Shown here piece after piece: positions 46,101-59,700 of a DNA stretch of 64,000 bases. Numbering within the stretch: the stretch's first letter is position 1; every line of letters begins with the position of its first letter. Origin of the DNA: Morinoia aosen. Taxonomy: Eukaryota > Arthropoda > Malacostraca > Amphipoda > Talitridae. The stretch covers positions 51,180,859-51,244,858 of the forward strand of contig CM059575.1 of the NCBI GenBank assembly GCA_030386875.1, given 5' to 3'. A program made the translations under genes and the position numbers. The notes under the pieces were generated by a model. It was not told the DNA's origin, did no database searches, and saw nothing but the letters and a program-made list of their open reading frames with translations.

Positions 46101-49100
46101 CTTCCTTGAGCTTCAAGCCGTTGTCAAACAAAAAATCTTTAACAAAAACAAAATATCACCTCTCTCGTTCATAACCCTTCATGCTTGTAGTGAACTGTCA
46201 TGATGACCTACTCACGTATGTCACTTAACAGCTTTACTTCTATCTGAAATACTTCGTATTTTTAAATTATTACTTTGATCACTTTAAACAAAGACCTTAA
46301 ATTTAAATTTTCCATGGAGATTACATAAGTTATTATACACGTGAATTCCTCGCTCAGTACCGTAAAAAATGTAATTAAGGAAAATTCCTGTTAATGTGAC
46401 ATGAGAGCCAATGTAAGCTCTGCACAGTTTAAGACGTCCGCCTCAAGAAGGGAAGACACAATCTTGCAGAAAAATGTACCATTCAATTTTCGTTGTATCC
46501 ATGTTAACTTACCTCTAAAAATTGAATTATTTTAAATTCAAAAAATGTAGAATTGAAGTCTGATCAGCTATTCGAATTTAAAACTTGCATCGATAACTAA
46601 GTGATAAATTTCAAAACATTCTTTGAAGTAGAAAACCGTGCATTGCTCAGATTCCTTTCCTAGAATATATCTTAAGAAGCGTGGATGATTTCTCAAAAAA
46701 TTGAACCTCATATCATGAGTTGGAAAGCAAATGGTAAATAAAAAATAAAAATAATTCTTTATTACATAATAATTTCTAAAAAATAGCACATCTCGTAAAC
46801 ATTTGCTATTTAATACTTTTAGTGTGACTCGATGACAGAGCGGTAAAATGAGCAGAGGTGTCAAAACTGTTGTCGACTACCGAGCATTGCATTAAAGCTT
46901 GCTTCGCCTGCCAAGTTCTCCCAAGATGACCCGAGTCAGAGAAGCACCGATGTCAGACGGCTGAAGTAAACCTGGCCTGGCGAGCGAGAGAACTGAAACG
47001 GAACAAGGGAAAACTTCTCTCGTGCTCAGCTCCCATGCTGATTTAACATGAAAATAGGCCTACTAGGCATGCCGTACCGTAATGCTCTGAGAATGCAAGT
47101 GTGAACCGTTCTTGTGACAAAAATGTAAAAAAGTTCTTTCTTATTCTAGTGTGATTCTGACATAAAAAAAAATGCAAACTTGATCTGAAATATTTCATGA
47201 CAGTGAAAGTATCGAAATGTAGCATATAACACTTTGAAGTCACTGGCCAAGCCCCTATATGTCGAAATAGTTTTGCAATCTCAGCCTTAGAATGACAAAA
47301 TAGCCTGTGACGAGACTGTGATGTGCTGTGATGACTGTGATGTGCTGCTAATGATGATGCTGAGTTTACTGCACGCAATTGTAATGACGATGATAATGCT
47401 AAGCTTACTGCATCATTAAAGTAAAGAGGATCTTATTTCAACTCAGTTTTTATTTCCCACCACATTGTGTTTCACTTTATTGTAACAAAATTTTATTATC
47501 GTCTTGCATTCACAGCGTTAGACATTGATTCAAAGATAATTACTTTTTTCATCCTTTAGCAATGGAGACAAACAATATGTGCGTCGTATTTCTCAATATA
47601 CCTCTCTCTCGGCTATTACGTAGAAAACGTGCCAGATGAATGGAAATTTTCTCTCAACCTTACATCAGGAAATCTCAGTAGTTCATTTTTATTTGAAATA
47701 TTTCAAGACCAAACATTTAAAAGCAAAATTACAATCTTTGAACACTGTTTCAGTAATATTCGATTGAATAAATAAGAGCATACACTGTGTGAGAGTTCTT
47801 TATTCTCACGGTCTATTAGAACATCACGTGGTGGTCAGTGCTTGCGCATTTCAGCTTGTACCTCATCAGGAAATAGCTCATTCCGATAATCTGGCATCAT
47901 TACCAGAGGGCTTCCAATCACTAGAGCAATGAAAACGTTGAAATCCATGCAAGTTTACCATTAAAATTTCTAAAACTTTAACGTTTCGAATCTCGTTGTA
48001 GTCATAAGTTGTCCTGTTCCATTAATTTCCCGTCAATTTCATGAATGCTATTCTGATTTTTTATCTACAAACGAAGTTCTTTATTTTGAAATTACTGATA
48101 CCAAACTTGAATAGCCTGTGAAATGTGTCATGTTGCGTGCAGGAGTTGGCGCGACAGACGGCTGAGCGTGTGAGTCATCTGTACAAAGAAGAGGTAAGGG
48201 CCTCTTTATTTTCTCTCTCGCACTATTTTAAGCGATCAAACGTTAAACCTTTTGGAATCTATTTTCACCGCCCTGCGTATGAAAAACAAGCCATTGGGTA
48301 GAAGAAACTCATATTCATTTTATTTTAGTCTCATTCATTGTGTTGTTACCCACTTAAATCTCTTTGGACAAAGATTCTTTCCTCAGAAATTTTTCTACGA
48401 GTATACAGTCACTGATTAATTTTGTAAGTATAATTTATCAGCTAATGTAGCAGAAGGGTTTTCAGACGTTAGACTTTTCATTGACGTTGAGGTACAACAT
48501 GTTTCTCTTCAGTCTTCAATGAGTAAGAGATAAGAGATAGGATTTCACAAAAAACAATCTGCGTCAGTGTTGGTTTTTCAAACTTGTCGGGGTAGAAGGC
48601 GCTTCCCAATTTTGACCACAAAATCGTCTCGAATAAATAATTCAATCCAAGGACCACATTCAAAATAAGATTACTAGATCTGGAAGCAAGATTTGATGCT
48701 GAATTCACAGATTGAATTATCAATTATGGTAGAAACGCTAATCGGTATTATTGTTTGGTAGTTAGTGGTTGTGGCACAACAAAAGATAGGGCTAAGGCAT
48801 CGTTGCACGAGGGTTTGAACAATTGAATGAGCCTTTAGGAAATTATTAATTAAAATACTACCGCAATGTAATTTTTTGCTGAGCCCCACTTTTTGATTTG
48901 TGAAATTATATTTAAGGTCTATGTTCCAATATTTTAATAAATAAAATCGTGTATTTTTACGATAACTATTAAGTACACTAATTTTTCTTGCATGTAATTT
49001 TATTTATTTAAGTGTAAAAAACTCGGGAAATAATTTTTAAACCCTCATATAGGTCTTAGCTTTTTTAAAATTCAAAAGTTCGGAAAAAATATCCAAGCCG

Positions 49101-49989
49101 TTTTAACCAGGATTTTTTGATAAACATATTTTTCTTCAGGATCTATCACACCATACAGGAAATTTGTTAATGAATGTCATTGCATCGGAATATTTTCATG
49201 AATTAATTTATGTTGAGATGCTGGATTTGAATATCTGCGAGAGAGTAGACATGTAATGGTCTAAACAGAAACAGATTAAGATTCCTAGTTTCTGCGAGCG
49301 TGTCACTAAGTGTGTGAAACATTGGTTCCAAAACTTGTTCAGGTTCTTACAAATTGAACATTCCCCATTGAGCATGTTACCTCATTTCACAAAGTACAGT
49401 AAACATATTTACCATAATTAGATGTACTATCGCTGCCCAAAATGTATAGTACTTCCGAAAACTATAGCATTGTCGCATGCATGCTATCGCTTATCGCACG
49501 GAAGGCCAAATTATCGCATTTTACGATAATTATCTCACATCTTCAAGGTAGCCCCTCAGACGGTGAGTGATGCGCACTGGGTAAGTCGACGAGTCACCTG
49601 GGTTACGAAGTGACTTGTGTCTGCCAGCATACCTTTGGGGTGCTGCGTATACTTTGACACATACAGTTTTTCTTCAGTTGTGAAACAGTATATTAGTTTT
49701 GGATATTTATTTTAGTTTGGTTTACCTTCACTATTTAATTTTTATATGCTTAATTCACAAAGTTAAATTTTGAGACTAAATTGAAGATAATTAAAATTCA
49801 TTATAACGTTTTTTCTTGATTTTCTGAATTCTTAACTTTTCTATGTTACCCTTCCGATTATATCTAAATTGGGAATCACTGGTACCTAGGCAAGATAGGT
49901 TTTAACATGAGTGTTCCAATTGTAAGTCAGTCCACTCAAATGGAGAGGAAAACAAGGGTAGTGGGAAATTTTGCACAGTTGCATAAGTA
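43163..49989. other. Long unique AT-rich stretch, no gene recognised
   Basis: Nearly 7 kb without a recognisable gene, RNA or transposon. Minor structure: two copies of the self-complementary GGAGAATCTCC (about 45856 and 45944) bracket AATAAG/AGAATC short repeats. Low-complexity TGATGTGCTG/GATGATGCT repeats occur near 47310-47405. Open frames up to 111 codons (47378-47043 minus) are low complexity or random in composition. Confidence 0.45.
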
Positions 49990-50020
49990 CGCACACACAC
50001 ACACGCACGCACAACCACAC
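49990..50020. repeat. CA-type microsatellite
   Basis: An imperfect (CA)n run with CG interruptions. Confidence 0.9.
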
Positions 50021-51459
50021 GAGATCAGCTCAGCAGGGCTGTGAGATGTATGGAATCAGCGCACTGAATCCTTTTAAGAAATTGTAAACAGTAAAGAGTC
50101 AAAGTCAACAGAAACCAAAATATTGATTACATTAATCTTTCCATGTCTATTTCCTCCCTATGGAAATCGAGTTCTCAAAATAAAAATTATTTCCCTTAAA
50201 CTGAAAATGAAGTTCTTTAAGGTGAAATTCAATGACATCTACAGTAGATGGAAATCAAACACCTCCAAACGCATCTCAAGTTCTTCAAAGTGAATGTTAA
50301 TTTACTGCAATCAAAATTGTAGAATCTCAATGGAAATATCAACGCCCAATAAATGAAAATCAGGTGCTTTCAAATTAATGCAACTAAAGTTCCACAAAGT
50401 AAATTTAAAGGTTTTTAGAGTTTTGTGAAACATTCAACGTTAAACTTCCTCAACGTTCTATTACTGAATTTTTTTGAACTATGATCAATTTGTCTTCCAT
50501 TTTCTCTTTAAGGCTACTTTTGAAGTGACTTTTGAGAATGTTCTAAACCAATTCAGTTGGGCTCAGTAAATAAAAACATGGCGTTAGTGAGAAATTCAGG
50601 ACGTATGGATGTTGCTGAAGAAGATTTCTTAATCTGCTTTAAACTGGTACATTATAGCAACAATTAAAGCAATGTTTTCAAAACTTAGCTGATCGACCGC
50701 TTGAGCTGTATTGTCAAGCCACGTGTAACAGTTTTGGCATTGAAAGCACCTCGACGTGTTGTGAAACAAACCGCACTGCTGACGGACACGGCACCACGAT
50801 GCATAGTACCAATTGCGGAGAAAATTCGCTGCTGTACTTACAGGTTGTAAAATTGACGTTCACGTCCCAAACGTAGACTTTCCTTCTCTACGCTTGCATT
50901 GGTGAGTCAGGTTCGTTGCGTCTTTCCAGACGAGTGTCCTTCCTGTGGATCTTGCATCAATAAATTTCCCCATGTACGAGTACATTGGTCGCTTCCACTC
51001 ATTTCTTTGATATTCATGTCTATGATAACAGATATTTCCCCTTTAACTATAAAATGCTCACAGTCCGGGTGATTATTAAATATAGCTACACACACGGTTA
51101 ATTAAAATGGAATGTATTTGACAAGTGCCCTTTAATGGAGACAATTTAAAGAAAAAATTCTCATCGATAGCAGATGCCATTCCCTTCTCGGTATCGTCAG
51201 TCATTTGGGATTTGCTGTCACCTTTCTTCAGAGGAAGACGTCTTTTCTCCCTCAATCATTCATTCGCTGTTTGAGAGTTTTATAGCTACTAAAGTTCTAG
51301 CAACTGCCTTCCAATCATTTTCAGCGCCAGAGGCTTCAAAAATTCTTTTGCTATCTTACTATCATTCGCCATTTCGCTTAATTTATGTAAGTGTTGAGGA
51401 ATGTTACGTTCCTCAGGAACAAATGGGATTCGTGAAGACTGGTGCGAATATGGCCTACA
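50021..51459. other. Unique sequence, no gene recognised
   Basis: AT-rich up to about 50,700, then mixed composition. The plus-strand frame at 51174-51509 (111 codons) has no domain that I recognise, and I do not call it a gene. Confidence 0.4.
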
Positions 51460-51760
51460 AAATGGACCTCAGGTCTGTGCACCACACATCAGGCCTCCAC
51501 CACCGGTAACACCACAGCCGTGCGAGCTCGCGCTTGATGTTTTGGCCTCCACTTGCCAGCTGTAGAGCATTTGTAGGAGGCGAAAATGCCCTTGATTCTC
51601 ATTCGAAGGTAGTGAGTCAACTCAGCGTCTACATGTGCAGCGGTATCGAAACTTTCTACAAGTTCATGAGCCTTGTGGGCGCCACGCACTGCTTCGCGAC
51701 TTCCCCAGGGCCCCGAACTATCACTACTGCATGTCGAAATACGATGAAAATTACCTAACA
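51460..51760. other. GC-rich patch with open frames on both strands
   Basis: Composition rises sharply here, and frames stay open on the minus strand (51785-51489, 98 codons) and in two plus-strand phases. This pattern is common in any GC-rich patch. The minus frame contains HKAHELVESFDTAAHVDAEL and further charged text, but no domain I can name. It may be an exon or a decayed transposon coding segment. Confidence 0.3.
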
Positions 51761-53783
51761 TTTTCACTGAAATACTGTCAATCATTCAAATTCTATATCT
51801 CTGTCTGCCTTTTTTTGTATTGATTTTCATTTTTATTGTGTCTAATATAGCTCTAACATTAGATTGGCGTTTTTATCAATTTGATTAAATCTCTCTGCAT
51901 ATTTTCAGTCTGAGAATGATGTCTGTTGCATCGAAATGTCGCTACTTTGTAGACTGACAGAGATATAAAATTTTAACAAGTGACAGTGTTTCATAAAAAA
52001 TGTTTACTAATTTCCTTCGTATTTTAAGAACTCGGATAATTTCGCATAGTTAAAAATTTAGAAATGAAACTATCACAACCACGGTGGCAGTAGGGCTCAA
52101 GAGGCGACAGTTTTCAGAGAGACACGTCTATTTACTTTAAATTACTACAGAAAGGTAACCCAACAAACTCAATGTGGTTCAACGAACGCATGCATTTGTC
52201 ACAATTTTATTAATATGCCTAAAAACTACGAACGAAATGAATAACCGAACGAAACAGTAAATTTATGAAAGGAACCTGAACGTGTATTTTTAGCTGTGTA
52301 CCTCAAATATCTAAACGACAAATGCGAGACGGAAGCATTTCTAATTTCTATTTCTTTCTCTAGCAGCCACAGAAAGAACAGCTGGTGCCACGCGCTCGGC
52401 TGGTTAATTTAAGTTAGAATAAAACAGATCGCTAGGATTAAGAGCTCGAGCTTGTTTACAGAATCAGATTTTCACGCCAACTAAAAAATAAATCGGGAAC
52501 GGCAAAACCCTTAGTAAATAGAAGACGTTTAATAATGAAAAAGTAAACATAAAGTAGACGACGTGATAGCACAGAACATATACACGAGGCATTCTCACAC
52601 GAAAATTTTTAATTGCGCATAGTAACTGTAAATGGCTTACGAGAAATACTGAAGTAAAGAAAATCTTAGAGAAGCAAAAAATTTGAGAAACATGATAGAA
52701 AATTTAGGTGATACGGAGGATTAAAGGAACATCCAATGACGTGTTGTCATGCCGACGAGGGAAAATGTCCTGAATGCTATGGCTGAATAGCTCTTGAGGA
52801 GGTCTTTCTGAAGGCGAGCCTCAATGACTAGTCATAATAAAATGGTTGTCTTTGTTATTTTCCACCAGCTAACAGAAATTAGCTGGGAAATGATGTAAAT
52901 ATGTCTGTAGAATAATTAAGGAACGATTTATATTTGAACACAGTCGCATCTGATCCGAACCTCAGTTAAATATACAATCTATATGTATATTCTTTGTTGT
53001 GATAGTTATGGCTGGTCACAATTCGCGGCAACTTGGTATTTTGCGATTACATGCCTCCTTCGATAGGTAACGAATCATAAATATGTGACCTATCACACAT
53101 TGTGGAAAACATACCGGAAAAAGAATTTTCAAAGAGATCTGAATCTATTGAAGGAATAGTAGCATACATTAATTATAACAGTACATTACATTGACAATTA
53201 ACCAGAGCCATAAGCGATTTTTTATATACATGCGATGTGTTTTATTAGTCACATGATGTTTGCAAATTATTTCCCTAAGTCTCGAACTAATCAAAATATA
53301 TTTTGCCAGTTATAATCAACGATTGTAAAAACGTAGCAGAGACGTCATCACGTTTCTTCAGAAAGTTTTACTCTCGCAAGCATCGTTTACATTAGATGGC
53401 GAGTTTAAAACTAGCGATTTAAAGGCTTCAAAAGAAATTCTGACTGAATTACTTAGTAAGAGTGAGAGGACAGTCACCGTCCCCAAAGAAAAACAAATAT
53501 TTAATACAAGCATTTAGAAATAATACACTCTCAAACGAATGAATCTTAACGCAATTAAGATCAAATTCTAAAACTATTTTGAAATTCTCGTTCTGAATAA
53601 CTTTACGAAAAAAATATAGGTCAACGAAAAAAGGGAAACAATTAACACAACTCGACGACGTCCCTTGAATTACTTCTAGGTTAAAATATATCCTAACTAT
53701 TTCTTCAGTACTCAAGTGGCGTAAAAAAGTACGTGGCAACAGAAACGAGCCGAGGGATCCATTCTCATATTACAACCCCACGC
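51761..53783. other. Unique AT-rich spacer
   Basis: No gene recognised. Around 51905-51950, 'tgttgcatcgaaatgtcgct' resembles text often found beside retroelement remnants, but alone it proves nothing. Confidence 0.4.
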
Positions 53784-55421
53784 CGTCAGACACCTGAATC
53801 ATCTCGGTGTTTAGCAGCCACAGGCCGTCAGACACCTGAATCATCTCGGCGTTTGGTAGTTACATGACGTCAGACACTGAATCATCTCGGCGTTTGGTAG
53901 TTACATGACGTCAGACACTGAATCATCTCGGCGTTTAGCAGCCACATGCCGTCAGACACCTGAACCATCTCGGCGTTTGGTAGTTACATGACGTCAGACA
54001 CTGAATCATCTCGCCGTTTAGCAGCCACATGCCGTCAGACACCTGAATCATCTCGGCGTTTGGCAGTTACATGACGTCAGACACCTGAATCATCTCGGCG
54101 TTTGGCAGTTACATGACGTCAGACACCTGAATCATCTCGGCGTTTGGCAGTTACATGACGTCAGACACCTGAATCCTCTCGGCGTTTAGCAGCCACATGC
54201 CGTCAGACACCTGAACCATCTCGGCGTTTGGTAGTTACATGACGTCAGACACTGAATCATCTCGCCGTTTAGCAGCCACATGCCGTCAGACACCTGAATC
54301 ATCTCGGCGTTTGGCAGTTACATGACGTCAGACACCTGAATCATCTCGGCGTTTGGCAGTTACATGACGTCAGACACCTGAATCATCTCGGCGTTTGGCA
54401 GTTACATGACGTCAGACACCTGAATCATCTCGGCATTTGGCAGTTACATGACGTCAGACACCTGAATCATCTCGGCGTTTGGCAGTTACATGACGTCAGA
54501 CACCTGAATCATCTCGGCGTTTGGTAGTTACATGACGTCAGACACTGAATCATCTCGCCGTTTAGCAGCCACATGCCGTCAGACACCTGAATCATCTCGG
54601 TGTTTGGTAGTTACATGACGTCAGACACTGAATCATCTCGGCGTTTAGCAGCCACATGCCGTCAGACACCTGAATCATCTCGGCGTTTGGTAGTTACATG
54701 ACGTCAGACACTGAATCATCTCGCCGTTTAGCAGCCACATGCCGTCAGACCCCTGAATCCTCTCGGCGTTTGGTAGTTACATGACGTCAGACACTGAATC
54801 ATCTCGCCGTTTAGCAGCCACATGCCGTCAGACACCTGAATCATCTCGCCGTTTAGTAGTCACATGCCGTCAGACACCTGAATCATCTCGGCGTTTGGTA
54901 GTTACATGACGTCAGACACTGAATCATCTCGGCGTTTAGCAGCCACATGCCGTCAGACACCTGAATCATCTCGGCGCTTGGTAGTCACATGCCGTCAGAC
55001 ACCTGAATCATCTCGCCGTTTAGTAGTCACATGCCGTCAGACACCTGAATCATCTCGCCGTTTAGTAGTCACATGCCGTCAGACACCTGAATCATCTCGC
55101 CGTTTGGTAGTTACATGAGGTCAGACACTGAATCATCTCGGCGTTTAGCAGCCACATGCCGTCAGACACCTGAATCATCTCGGCGCTTGGTAGTCACATG
55201 CCGTCAGACACCTGAATCATCTCGCCGTTTAGTAGTCACATGCCGTCAGACACCTGAATCATCTCGGCGTTTGGTAGTTACATGAGGTCAGACACTGAAT
55301 CATCTCGGCGTTTAGCAGCCACATGCCGTCAGACACCTGAATCATCTCGGCGCTTGGTAGTCACATGCCGTCAGACACCTGAATCATCTCGCCGTTTAGT
55401 AGTCACATGCCGTCAGACACC
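53784..55421. repeat. Minisatellite, 41/42 bp unit, about 39 copies
   Basis: Units start CGTCAGACACCTGAATCATC (42 bp) or CGTCAGACACTGAATCATC (41 bp) and continue TCGGCGTTTGGYAGTTACATGA or TCGSCGTTTAGCAGCCACATGC. The array mixes the two types, with some stretches of one type and some alternating pairs. In about 17 units the junction reads ACATGACGTCAG, which creates the palindrome TGACGTCA. Two late units have TGAGGTCA instead. Because 42 is a multiple of three, runs of 42 bp units keep a frame open with a 14-residue period (CRQTPESSRRLVVT). The 41 bp units break it, so it is not a protein gene. Confidence 0.96.
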
Positions 55422-56494
55422 AAACACTCGCAGGCACCAGAATAAAAGTAGAAGAAAAATAACGGTCATTTTTTCATGTCATCATGCACCCGCACCAGTA
55501 GAGTTGTTTCAATACAAGAAAATATTTTTTTCTAAGATTTGCGGTCAGACAGTTTCATAGTTTTTCTTCGTTACTATATTGAAGCCGTTCCATATTTTTT
55601 TCTTAGTTGGTTCGGATAAAGATTTTCTCAAATGAAACATAACCAAGGGTATCGTTTACAACTAAGTAGAAACGGATTCGGATACTGCCTAAAAATTGTG
55701 CATTTACTTTTTTCAGCTTCATATTCCTCTGGAATTTTGATGCTCGTTTTCTAGCACTCGGTACTATTATCATGACTCGTATGACCCGATATTCGACTCG
55801 ATATAAATTAAGTTGTGCAGGCAAATACTTATGTCCAGGCAATGTAGGTTAACGCAGAAACAAAAGAATTGATTTTTCATTGAATCTATTGATTCTTTTC
55901 CATATAAAATGAACCAATTACATCATATGCATATCTGATACTGCTCCATTGCAATTAGATGCCTCTGTAAGTCAACATCAAAATTCAAGTTGTGTGCTAA
56001 AAAAGTCTGCTATTCTCTCGCAATTGTTCAACCTCTGGCCTACGCCTTGTTTTCTAGTGCAAACACCTCTGTTTTCAACAGTTTTTAGTATTAATTTGTC
56101 AACGTATACAGTAACTTTAACTAGAAATTATTTCGAAAGTTTGCTCTTGATTAAGATCACCAAAACTTTTTTTACACACACTTTTGTAGTTCAAGGACGC
56201 AGGTTACCACGTCACAACTGCAAACAATGAAGGCATTGAATTCCCATGCAAATTTGACTTCCTATGAACCCCATAATCGATACTTTCTTTCTAGTACTTC
56301 CTTATTTTCTGTGATATATTTAGCCAACAAATTACGGAAGTTTCTCCATCGTATTTTAATATAACCTGTACCTATGTTAGTTCTATAATTTTTTCCTACG
56401 TTACTTCCCTTCACCCCATTCCAAATTTACTGAAGGCAAAATGATGGATGACCATTCAAACAATGAGGGAAGGGCAGTGGAATAAATAATCCTC
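55422..56494. other. Unique spacer
   Basis: AT-rich sequence after the minisatellite. No gene or repeat recognised. Confidence 0.45.
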
Positions 56495-56780
56495 AGGAGA
56501 CAATAACTGATGCGGCATCGCATGCAGGTCGGGCGCACGAGGATAAGAGTCTGTTAACAGACCAGAACACGTCCTCCATTAGCTGCCCGGCGCAGAAGAC
56601 CAGCAGGCGACTCGTGTTAATCGTGGCGCCAGTCTCGGAGGCTACGATCGATCTTGGCAGCAGGAGCGGCCTGCTCGCTTCTGAGGTCTGGACTTCTGTG
56701 GTACTTGGGCCGGGGCGAGGGCGGGCAAGACCCTACGGCTTCTAGACCAAGGACACAAGAGTATCGCACCTCTTGACCTT
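56495..56780. other. GC-rich, CpG-containing patch
   Basis: About 285 bp is markedly richer in GC and CpG than the surrounding DNA, with GGCCGGGGCGAGGGCGGGC-type text near 56710. Promoter-like or a conserved regulatory element is possible. No start codon context or splice pair stands out. Confidence 0.35.
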
Positions 56781-59700
56781 CGCAATCTACATTCAGGAGA
56801 AATGATGACCTGAGAATACGTAAGATTGCATATTTATCGTATTGACGAGTTCGAAATAGTCTACGTGTCTCTTAATCTCAGCACCGAGTGTCACAATTAC
56901 TTGGCTTGCTTGGATTATAGTTTAAAAATATTACCATCACAATCGATACTTCAAATAGAACGTTGCATTATTCTGTTGAACACTTTCGGTAGCTGAAGCA
57001 CAATTTAGTATGCAGAATGTGAGGAATCCATAGTCTTAATTACAAAAATTTAGAACAACTTCCAAGGAGATGATACATGTTAATCAGTGAACATTTTTCA
57101 ACTTGCGAAACATACCTAAAAACTCCACGGAATCTAAGCGGATGATTTCATTTACTCGTCCTGACGAAACGTGGATGGAAAGCTCCCTCAGTACGGGACC
57201 TATACTGCTGCAGCATTTGGAATTCCTCAAATACAGAATAGGTCTTCAATTGTGAAATTTCTGGGTATTCATTAACATTTTATCCAATGTATAGGGAACT
57301 TGGTTCAATAAAATGAAATGGATCAGTTAACTAAAAATTTACAAGAGAGTATATGTTTAATTTCACCATAGGTTGTACTTTTTCCTTCTGTATAAAAACT
57401 CGTAAAAACAACATTTCAACTGAAATGAAAAGTAGTTTATATTCCTTCGAATATTATTTGACCTAGTTATGTTTAATTTCTTTCGTAAAAAGGTTTCTTT
57501 GTAATACTTCACATTTTCATGATTGAATCTGCTGTTTTATCGTTCTCACAAATCTAAGAAACGTCTACTTATTGAGAAAATTTCTCGTATTCCTTTGAAT
57601 TAGGATGTTTACTATTGATGGCCATTGTATATGCGTAAAATATAAGACAGAAATAACGATTAACCACAAATTTACAAGAAAATATCAAGCAATATATACT
57701 GAATAATCAATAAGTAAATTTCGTCACCTTCATTTATTACGTTGTATGTGAAAAAGTTGCCAACAAACTAAATATTCTATGAATTTTCATACCATAATTA
57801 CCGAAGTGTTGAGCAGTATTTCATTTAATTAAAGTTATTTTAATTAAGATGTCTCGCGATTCTGAAGCTATATATTGTGTTTTTCACCGAAGTTACAAAG
57901 ACTTAATCATCCTGAAAAAATATCTCTGAATTTACCTTAGTAGAATATGAAATAAAATGCAAATTCTTGCTGTACAAAATAATAATTTCTTAGGTGATCT
58001 CTAAGCCAAAAATGTCGTGAATTTGGCGAGACCTATAAAGAATGTATTTATTTCTTGAATGGTTATCCTCCTTCATCTCTTGTGATCAAACTTGTTGTAC
58101 ATTTCCATTAAAATCTAATGCGGCATATTGAAGTTTACGGGGTAAGAACTCGCAATCACTAATATAACCGGATGCTCTGAGATTGTTTTTAAAACAAAAT
58201 TATTTTTTGCCTGTTTTTTGCCCTGCAGTAATACATCGAGTTATTTCTAAGCTATTTGCGAACGTCCGAGCAATTATTTGGTGGAAGGGTCAAGGCCTAA
58301 AAAATGAGCAAAATATTATATGTAATCGGGTATTAAAATGGGCAAATGATGCGGCAGTTTATATTTGCATCAAAACCATGTGCTGCAGCAGCTTTAAGGG
58401 GAAGTTAATGCTAGATGATAACACATTTTGTGTAGAGTTGATGTAACTTCGAAAATTTATGAAAAGAAGGAGAGTACCGAGAGATAAATTGCAAATGCTA
58501 CTATTAGCAGAGATTTCAAAGAGTTTCCTGTTTCTTCAAGAGAAGCTTAGAATGATTGCACGATGGATAGAGACACTATCTCAAACTACTCTTCATCTAT
58601 AAGAAACTGTGACTTGAATTAATTTTAATGTACATGACTTGATTTATTCGTAAATAACTCACAACTTACTAAGTAGACTGAGAAATGTTGCAGATTTTCG
58701 TTCACTGTAAAGCAGAGTTATAACAATGCGTAAATTACCCTAATTCTCGTTGAGACATGGCATCAGTATAATGCACTGATTTGTACTTCGCCGAAACATT
58801 TCGACGTTAGTATAAGAAGTGTTCACGTAACTGATCAAAGTTTTAAGGTTATTTTTGCTCATACTGCTCAACTAATTTTTAGAGTCAAGGTAAAAAAATC
58901 ATTAATTGTTACTTCTCAATTTTTTCTCCTCATAATTAATTAAATACGAACTTGATTTATTAGTGAAGGAAATTTGTAAAACAACATAGGAAATTTATAA
59001 AATATTAATTAAATTAATAATACTTTGGAGCTGATTCGTTGCTGACGACGTGCTTAAGCAGCTGTTGACCAGTCTCTATAGTTACGTTCTATCCAGAATG
59101 AGCGTAAAAGAAGACTCTACAACACGCTATGAGAATTTTAACTTACTTTAAACGCGTTCAAAAGGTTCTGAGGTAAAATTCTAATGAAATAACAAGTGTC
59201 AGCATTCAATTCAGAACCCAAATGAAGGGAAGCGTGTTCAAGATGACCTAAAGGAACAAGTATTTTGAAGCGTGTAAGATGAATGCTTCCTCTGCCCAAG
59301 GGAGTACAAAAGCCAGCAAAAAGTGAATATTCTTTGTTAAGGCATATTGCCACCAGTGCTCAAGATTCCTTTAACGGTTGAGCCTGTTCGAAATGTCCAA
59401 ACTAGTGTGCGTTGGATTTTGAGAACATAGCACAACGGCATTCGCACGATGCCTGCACTCTACAGGTCTCTGTAGTGATAAGTTTTGCGGTAGTGTGAAG
59501 CATAGAGCAGGAAAAATTAGCTTCAATTTAAAAATTAAAATATCATTTTAAAGTGTGAGGTTGTAGTGAAAGGTAAGATTCGTAAAGAAAAAAGGGTAGG
59601 TTTGGGAAAATCTGTTCTCTTTGTTTAATCTGAAATTGATCTCTAGTGGTTTCCCTCTCATGTTAAGTTTGTCAGAATCGCTGCATCAGCATGTTGATGA

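Noticed and set aside
51905-51950. Text similar to sequence beside Penelope-like or other retroelement remnants
   Set aside because: Too short and not backed by any RT or GIY-YIG coding remnant nearby.
54906-55118. Open frame encoding a 14-residue repeat (CRQTPESSRRLVVT)
   Set aside because: It follows from a 42 bp repeat unit being a multiple of three. The interspersed 41 bp units break the frame through the rest of the array.
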